DNA of 18,346 nucleotides from CAZAMB01 sp964486335 (GTDB lineage Bacteria > Planctomycetota > Phycisphaerae > UBA1845), in NCBI GenBank assembly GCA_964486335.1, contig CAZAMB010000030.1:1-18346 (forward strand), written 5' to 3'. Under the pieces are notes generated by a model that ran no database searches, was not told the DNA's origin, and was given only the letters and a program-made list of their open reading frames with translations. A program made the position numbers and the translations under genes. Positions 16,401 through 18,346 of the stretch are shown piece after piece (within the stretch, counting starts at the first letter, position 1; each line of letters starts with the position of its first letter).

Positions 16401-16448
16401 GATCGCTGCGCGACAGATCGAGTTGGTCCAACCGTTGGAATGTTTCAC
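13434..16448 (-). CDS. Secreted alpha/alpha-toroid and DUF4159 domain protein
   Basis: 1004 residues. GTG start with AGGA upstream; signal peptide ending near SALG. Order: a beta region (about 30-245) with a Gly-rich loop (99-108); an alpha/alpha toroid like squalene/prenyl cyclase folds (about 255-590), with repeats marked by FWGEG (275-279), DDGGWGEQ (361-368), FDGGFSRR (422-429) and GLFGIRG (547-553); DUF4159 (about 603-775: DAPHLVRYLASRSG, GGTLVVDIG), related to the glutamine-amidotransferase fold; and a second half with a similar pattern (about 805-985: YPNLIATMNRLMQSNF, GGRLIFVDVV). No DxDD motif, so terpene cyclisation is unlikely; the toroid may bind protein or glycan. Coupled to the SH3-like gene downstream and 39 bases after the cysteine desulfurase. 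Similar large proteins are typical of planctomycetes; function unknown. Confidence 0.8.
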   Translation of the reverse strand: MKHSNGWTNSICRAAIFLAVSTVSALGGPNIIAIGNYDSVPYKRAEGRDSASGKEVIFDFADPQYDFGRVVVRSRTPNSIVRRDLFVGFTGGDLRVSTRGGGPGGAGGANVQIEDLEIWLRIKGAIRPGASYEWETQIVGSEQRVIEGGIPSVIPAFWADGQPIGVNVTISEPVREDTDRIERMVYPRGIITMPTFERQTGAAWVVLKPRNFGADIGLQRFSFREADAPPTDDSAATMPTPVRYVSIRSRVADQITEVLERSAEALRQRRSPQGFWGEGTNVDANVKITALIAFALANIDPADKSVAESLKWLSEQKPPDGQAFSVETVDYRLACLARHGGGNYKSVVQADAQFLMDAQLDDGGWGEQSPRFAGGNVSLVSSDHSASLLALFALREARFAGAVIDPKVWRNAMRYWTDAQTFDGGFSRRLDRYGSVSQPTIGYTAAGAAGMMIAVDMAAGMGARRCSTFLANKDQLRGVDRALTWLDERFEEEYRSFGSLVASTDPYYEPYTLGLIGEVSGLSQFNEKNHFVESAEQILAHYDSASGLFGIRGQGGGLGNAAGAFSEQPSVQRTATALWILSNGNAPAVVQRIVVGDDASGWAQYRWDAPHLVRYLASRSGRPFNWRRMSIDRNVRELVETPILLLSVVGPFQWSEAEWNKIREYCFAGGTLVVDIGEDAEAPRAPIEEGLRRAFPEYALAELPADAGVFIMDKSRSAIKGVKAIGNGFRHFAFLPPESWSCIWHLYDTKDHEDAFAFMHSLLNYATDETPPRNSFAPSTYAAEAASSRTMKAASLQVGTSTPAYPNLIATMNRLMQSNFRTAVVETSNPAEADLLWVLAAGDAPPSDNARQQILDAMKGGRLIFVDVVSGNTDWDEGFRAVLLGLDPGVRLQKLRRGDPVFTGEIGGTQGFDAVDVPFRKALHTRFAQSGRCDLYSIQWNGRSVGVYSADDISSGIGFHFFPGCRGVMPEAARRLAMNVFLSAYADKVSGRAKSDAQTRGQLP

Positions 16449-16486
16449 GCGGTTTCCTGCCTTCCGGGATCTCGTTTCCTCGGTCC

Positions 16487-16492
16487 ATTATA
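16487..16492 (-). promoter_or_regulatory. Perfect TATAAT overlapping the cysteine desulfurase stop
   Basis: TATAAT (16492-16487) contains the TAA stop of the cysteine desulfurase gene and would place a transcription start about 30 bases before the GTG of the toroid/DUF4159 gene. No good -35 lies 16-18 bases upstream (GGTGGA region) and there is no extended TG. It may be a promoter needing an activator, or partly chance. Confidence 0.4.
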
Positions 16493-17600
16493 ACGCTCGA
16501 ATCAATTGTTCCACCGCGGCATCGATCTCCTCCGCAGTAGTCCCCCGACCCAGACTGAATCGAATCGCGCCGAAAGCGACGTCCTCCGAAACGTTCATTG
16601 CCGCCAAAGTGGCCGACCGCTCCCGCTTGGCGGAATGGCACGCCGACCCCGTGCTGGCGGCAAGCCCCGGACACCTTTCGAGAATATCGCCACCGATGCG
16701 ACCTCGAAAACCGGCGCAAAGCGTGTTGGGAAGTCGTTGCGTAGGATGACCAAGCAGTACGACACCGTCGCCAAGCCGTTCGTGCAGGCCGTTCCACAGC
16801 CTGTTCCGCAAGGCGGCCGTCCTCGTTTCCTTCAAATGGCCGCCGGCAAGCTCACAGGCCGCGCCCAGTCCGACGATCAGCGAGGTAGGTTCGGTTCCGC
16901 CGCGCCGACCCTTTTGCTGCGAAGCGCCGTGCAGCAGCGGTTCAAGCTCGACGCCGTTGCGAACATACAGCGCGCCGATTCCCTGTGGGGCGTAAAGTTT
17001 GTGTCCGGCGATGGACAGGAAATCGATGCCGAGTTCGGTAACTCTGGTCGGAACCTTCCCGCACGACTGGGCCGCGTCGGTGTGCATCAGCACTCCGCCT
17101 TCACGAGCGATGGACGCGATTTCGGCAATGTCCTGAATCGTCCCCACTTCGTTGTTGGCGTGCATGATGGAAACGAGAATCGTGGTTCCGCGAACTTCGC
17201 CCGCCACCTCCGCGGGATCGACGCGACCGGCGGAATCCACGCCGACGTAACTGACTTCGTATCCGACGGACTCCAGGAACCGGCAAGGGTTGAAAACCGC
17301 CGGATGCTCCACGGCCGACGTAATGATGTGATTGCCGCGTTTGCGCAGGGCGTGTGCGACCCCCTTGATGACGTGGTTGTTCGCCTCCGTTCCGCTGGAC
17401 GTGAAAACAATTTCGTCCGGGGACGCTCCCAACAGCGCGGCCACCTGCCTCCGAGCCTTGTCGATCGCCTCGCGAAGAGGACGGCCGAACCCATGACTGC
17501 TCGATGGATTGCCGTGATGACGTGTCAGATACGGCAGCATGGCGTCGGCCACGGCGTCGTCCACCGGCGTTGATGCGTTATGGTCCAGATAAATCATCAT
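16488..17600 (-). CDS. Cysteine desulfurase (NifS/IscS family, class V aminotransferase)
   Basis: 370 residues. Converts L-cysteine to alanine, passing sulfur to the active Cys as persulfide; supplies Fe-S assembly or tRNA thiolation. Visible: IYLDHNAST (3-11), SSGTEANN (68-75), the PLP-stacking His in SAVEHPA (H99), HTDAAQ (D175), the Schiff-base Lys in AGHKLYAP (K201), RRGGTEP (232-238), and the persulfide Cys in STGSACHSAK (C321). All key residues are present. Start at the first ATG of a tandem pair (MMIYLD) with AAGG six bases upstream; more upstream ATGs exist without support. No IscU, NifU or tRNA-thiolation gene is beside it, so its sulfur acceptor cannot be told. A single short active-site loop makes it closer to the IscS/NifS group than SufS. 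Confidence 0.94.
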   Translation of the reverse strand: MMIYLDHNASTPVDDAVADAMLPYLTRHHGNPSSSHGFGRPLREAIDKARRQVAALLGASPDEIVFTSSGTEANNHVIKGVAHALRKRGNHIITSAVEHPAVFNPCRFLESVGYEVSYVGVDSAGRVDPAEVAGEVRGTTILVSIMHANNEVGTIQDIAEIASIAREGGVLMHTDAAQSCGKVPTRVTELGIDFLSIAGHKLYAPQGIGALYVRNGVELEPLLHGASQQKGRRGGTEPTSLIVGLGAACELAGGHLKETRTAALRNRLWNGLHERLGDGVVLLGHPTQRLPNTLCAGFRGRIGGDILERCPGLAASTGSACHSAKRERSATLAAMNVSEDVAFGAIRFSLGRGTTAEEIDAAVEQLIRAL

Positions 17601-17625
17601 GAATCGCCTTGAATCGAAGCGTCCG

Positions 17626-17631
17626 ATCATA
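17626..17631 (-). promoter_or_regulatory. Candidate -10 box for the cysteine desulfurase
   Basis: TATGAT (17631-17626, five of six) would give a leader of about 20 bases before the ATG at 17600, containing the AAGG ribosome site. No convincing -35 is seen 17 bases upstream. The 180-base divergent gap (17601-17780) also contains a GTCGGT/ACCGAC inverted repeat but no clear promoter for the plus-strand gene. Confidence 0.35.
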
Positions 17632-17780
17632 ACGTCGCCCGGCGATCCATGCGAGCATTGCATCGCCTTTCTGGCTGCCCCTTGTTCAACCGATCTGCCC
17701 GGTCGGTCGATGCACCGACGGTAACCGCAATCGGCGCCACGACCGCCGGCGGACTTCAAAAACCCCAATGGAGCAAGGCC

Positions 17781-18326
17781 ATGTCCACCGACACAATGTC
17801 GAAGTTGTCAGAAACCATCCATGGTTTGAAGAGCGCGGCTGCCGATGCCTTGCAGAACCAGTCGGTGGACGATTTCGAGGCCTTTGAGCGATACCTGAGC
17901 GAAGTAGAGCGATATGTCCGCGAGGTCCAGCAATCCCTCTGGGCCGATGATGCACGGGCAACGATTCGACGCCTCGAAAAGGGCGAGCCGCTTACCGACG
18001 TTGATCGGGACCTGGTCAGGGCTTTCTTCATTTCTGATGCTCAGGCCTACCTGAAGAATGAGAACAACTATCAGGACTGGGTACGGGAGCTGGAACGCCT
18101 GATCGCCGCGCTGAGCAACGGGGTACAGACCGTGGATCGAAACTCCATCGCGGACCTTCGGGGGGTGCTCAAGGACGCGATCCGCCTCGTTCCCGACATC
18201 CGCAACTTTCTTGACGAGCAGCGCCGCGTGGAGAAGTTTGAACAGGGCCTGAAGACTCTCGACGCCGACGCGAGAACAATGCTCCTGCGATTGCTGAAGG
18301 AACAGCTCCGAAGTTCCGACCGATAG
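17781..18326 (+). CDS. Hypothetical all-helical protein
   Basis: 181 residues, not recognised. The ATG is chosen because GGAGCAAGG precedes it; the frame is open 44 codons further upstream but that part is unlike the rest. No signal peptide, no membrane segment and no Cys, so it should be cytoplasmic. It is dominated by charged amphipathic helices: 30-68 (ERYLSEVERYVREVQQSL), 74-112 (DRDLVRAFFISDAQAY, WVRELERLIAAL) and 120-178 (LRGVLKDAIRLVPDIRNFL, then a Leu/Glu/Arg-rich C-terminal helix). A coiled-coil or helical-bundle partner protein is the likeliest shape. It is the only plus-strand gene, divergent from the cysteine desulfurase, so the two may share a control region, though I see no operator. 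Real gene fairly sure; function not known. Confidence 0.7.
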   Translation: MSTDTMSKLSETIHGLKSAAADALQNQSVDDFEAFERYLSEVERYVREVQQSLWADDARATIRRLEKGEPLTDVDRDLVRAFFISDAQAYLKNENNYQDWVRELERLIAALSNGVQTVDRNSIADLRGVLKDAIRLVPDIRNFLDEQRRVEKFEQGLKTLDADARTMLLRLLKEQLRSSDR

Positions 18327-18346
18327 CCGGCGGACGGTCACCCTAA

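Noticed and set aside
13434..16448. Terpene/squalene cyclase activity of the toroid domain
   Set aside because: The fold repeats are there but no DxDD catalytic motif, and the protein is secreted and fused to DUF4159.
17690..17720. GTCGGT/ACCGAC inverted repeat as an operator
   Set aside because: Six base pairs only, no second copy and no regulator gene nearby.
1..18346. CRISPR array, insertion sequence, prophage or defence island
   Set aside because: No spaced direct repeats, transposase, integrase or nuclease genes. The fibre-like protein has a signal peptide and no phage genes around it.

Overview
The window reads as an ordinary stretch of chromosome from a GC-rich planctomycete, most likely Phycisphaerae or a close relative. 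The organism call is an inference. It rests on secreted proteins of planctomycete style: a short protein with a DCNEDG-type dockerin/EF-hand tail, an Asn-alternating lipoprotein linker, a VGIGTTxP-repeat fibre-like protein, two DUF1570-like HExxH proteins and a DUF4159 protein. An McsA/McsB pair and rlmN sit alongside them. I see no mobile element, CRISPR array, rRNA or tRNA. The genes are tightly packed and all but the last lie on the minus strand; no gap between genes exceeds about 230 bases.

Read in the direction of minus-strand transcription (right to left): a class-V cysteine desulfurase (17600-16488) is followed by a secreted 1004-residue toroid + DUF4159 protein (16448-13434). That gene is start-stop coupled to a secreted SH3-like/helical protein (13437-12262). 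After a 167-base gap with a hairpin comes an exported TPR + HExxH + beta-sandwich protein (12094-10103), coupled through a TTGA overlap to an HExxH lipoprotein (10106-9063). Then come a pterin synthase-family enzyme with a PTPS-III-type active site (9035-8661), and mcsA-mcsB (8584-7041, ATGA overlap, own sigma70-like promoter).

The left third holds an exported set: a VGIGTTxP-repeat fibre-like protein (6810-5071), 8 bases before a Cys-rich metzincin-type protease (5062-3254), then a dockerin-like small protein (3143-2739) and an Asn-rich lipoprotein (2680-2144) ending at a good terminator hairpin. It closes with rlmN (2052-937), apparently leaderless, coupled by ATGA to a TIM-barrel isomerase/epimerase (940-122), and perhaps the start of another gene at the left edge.

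The only plus-strand gene is at the right end: a 181-residue, Cys-free, all-helical protein of unknown function (17781-18326), divergent from the cysteine desulfurase.

There is no clear undescribed multi-gene system. The best leads are the pterin enzyme with an ExxHGH motif in place of the catalytic Cys, the 38-Cys two-period repeat domain fused to a metzincin and paired with a fibre-like protein, and the coupled envelope operon with two adjacent HExxH proteins. All functions come from motif reading alone, without database searches.
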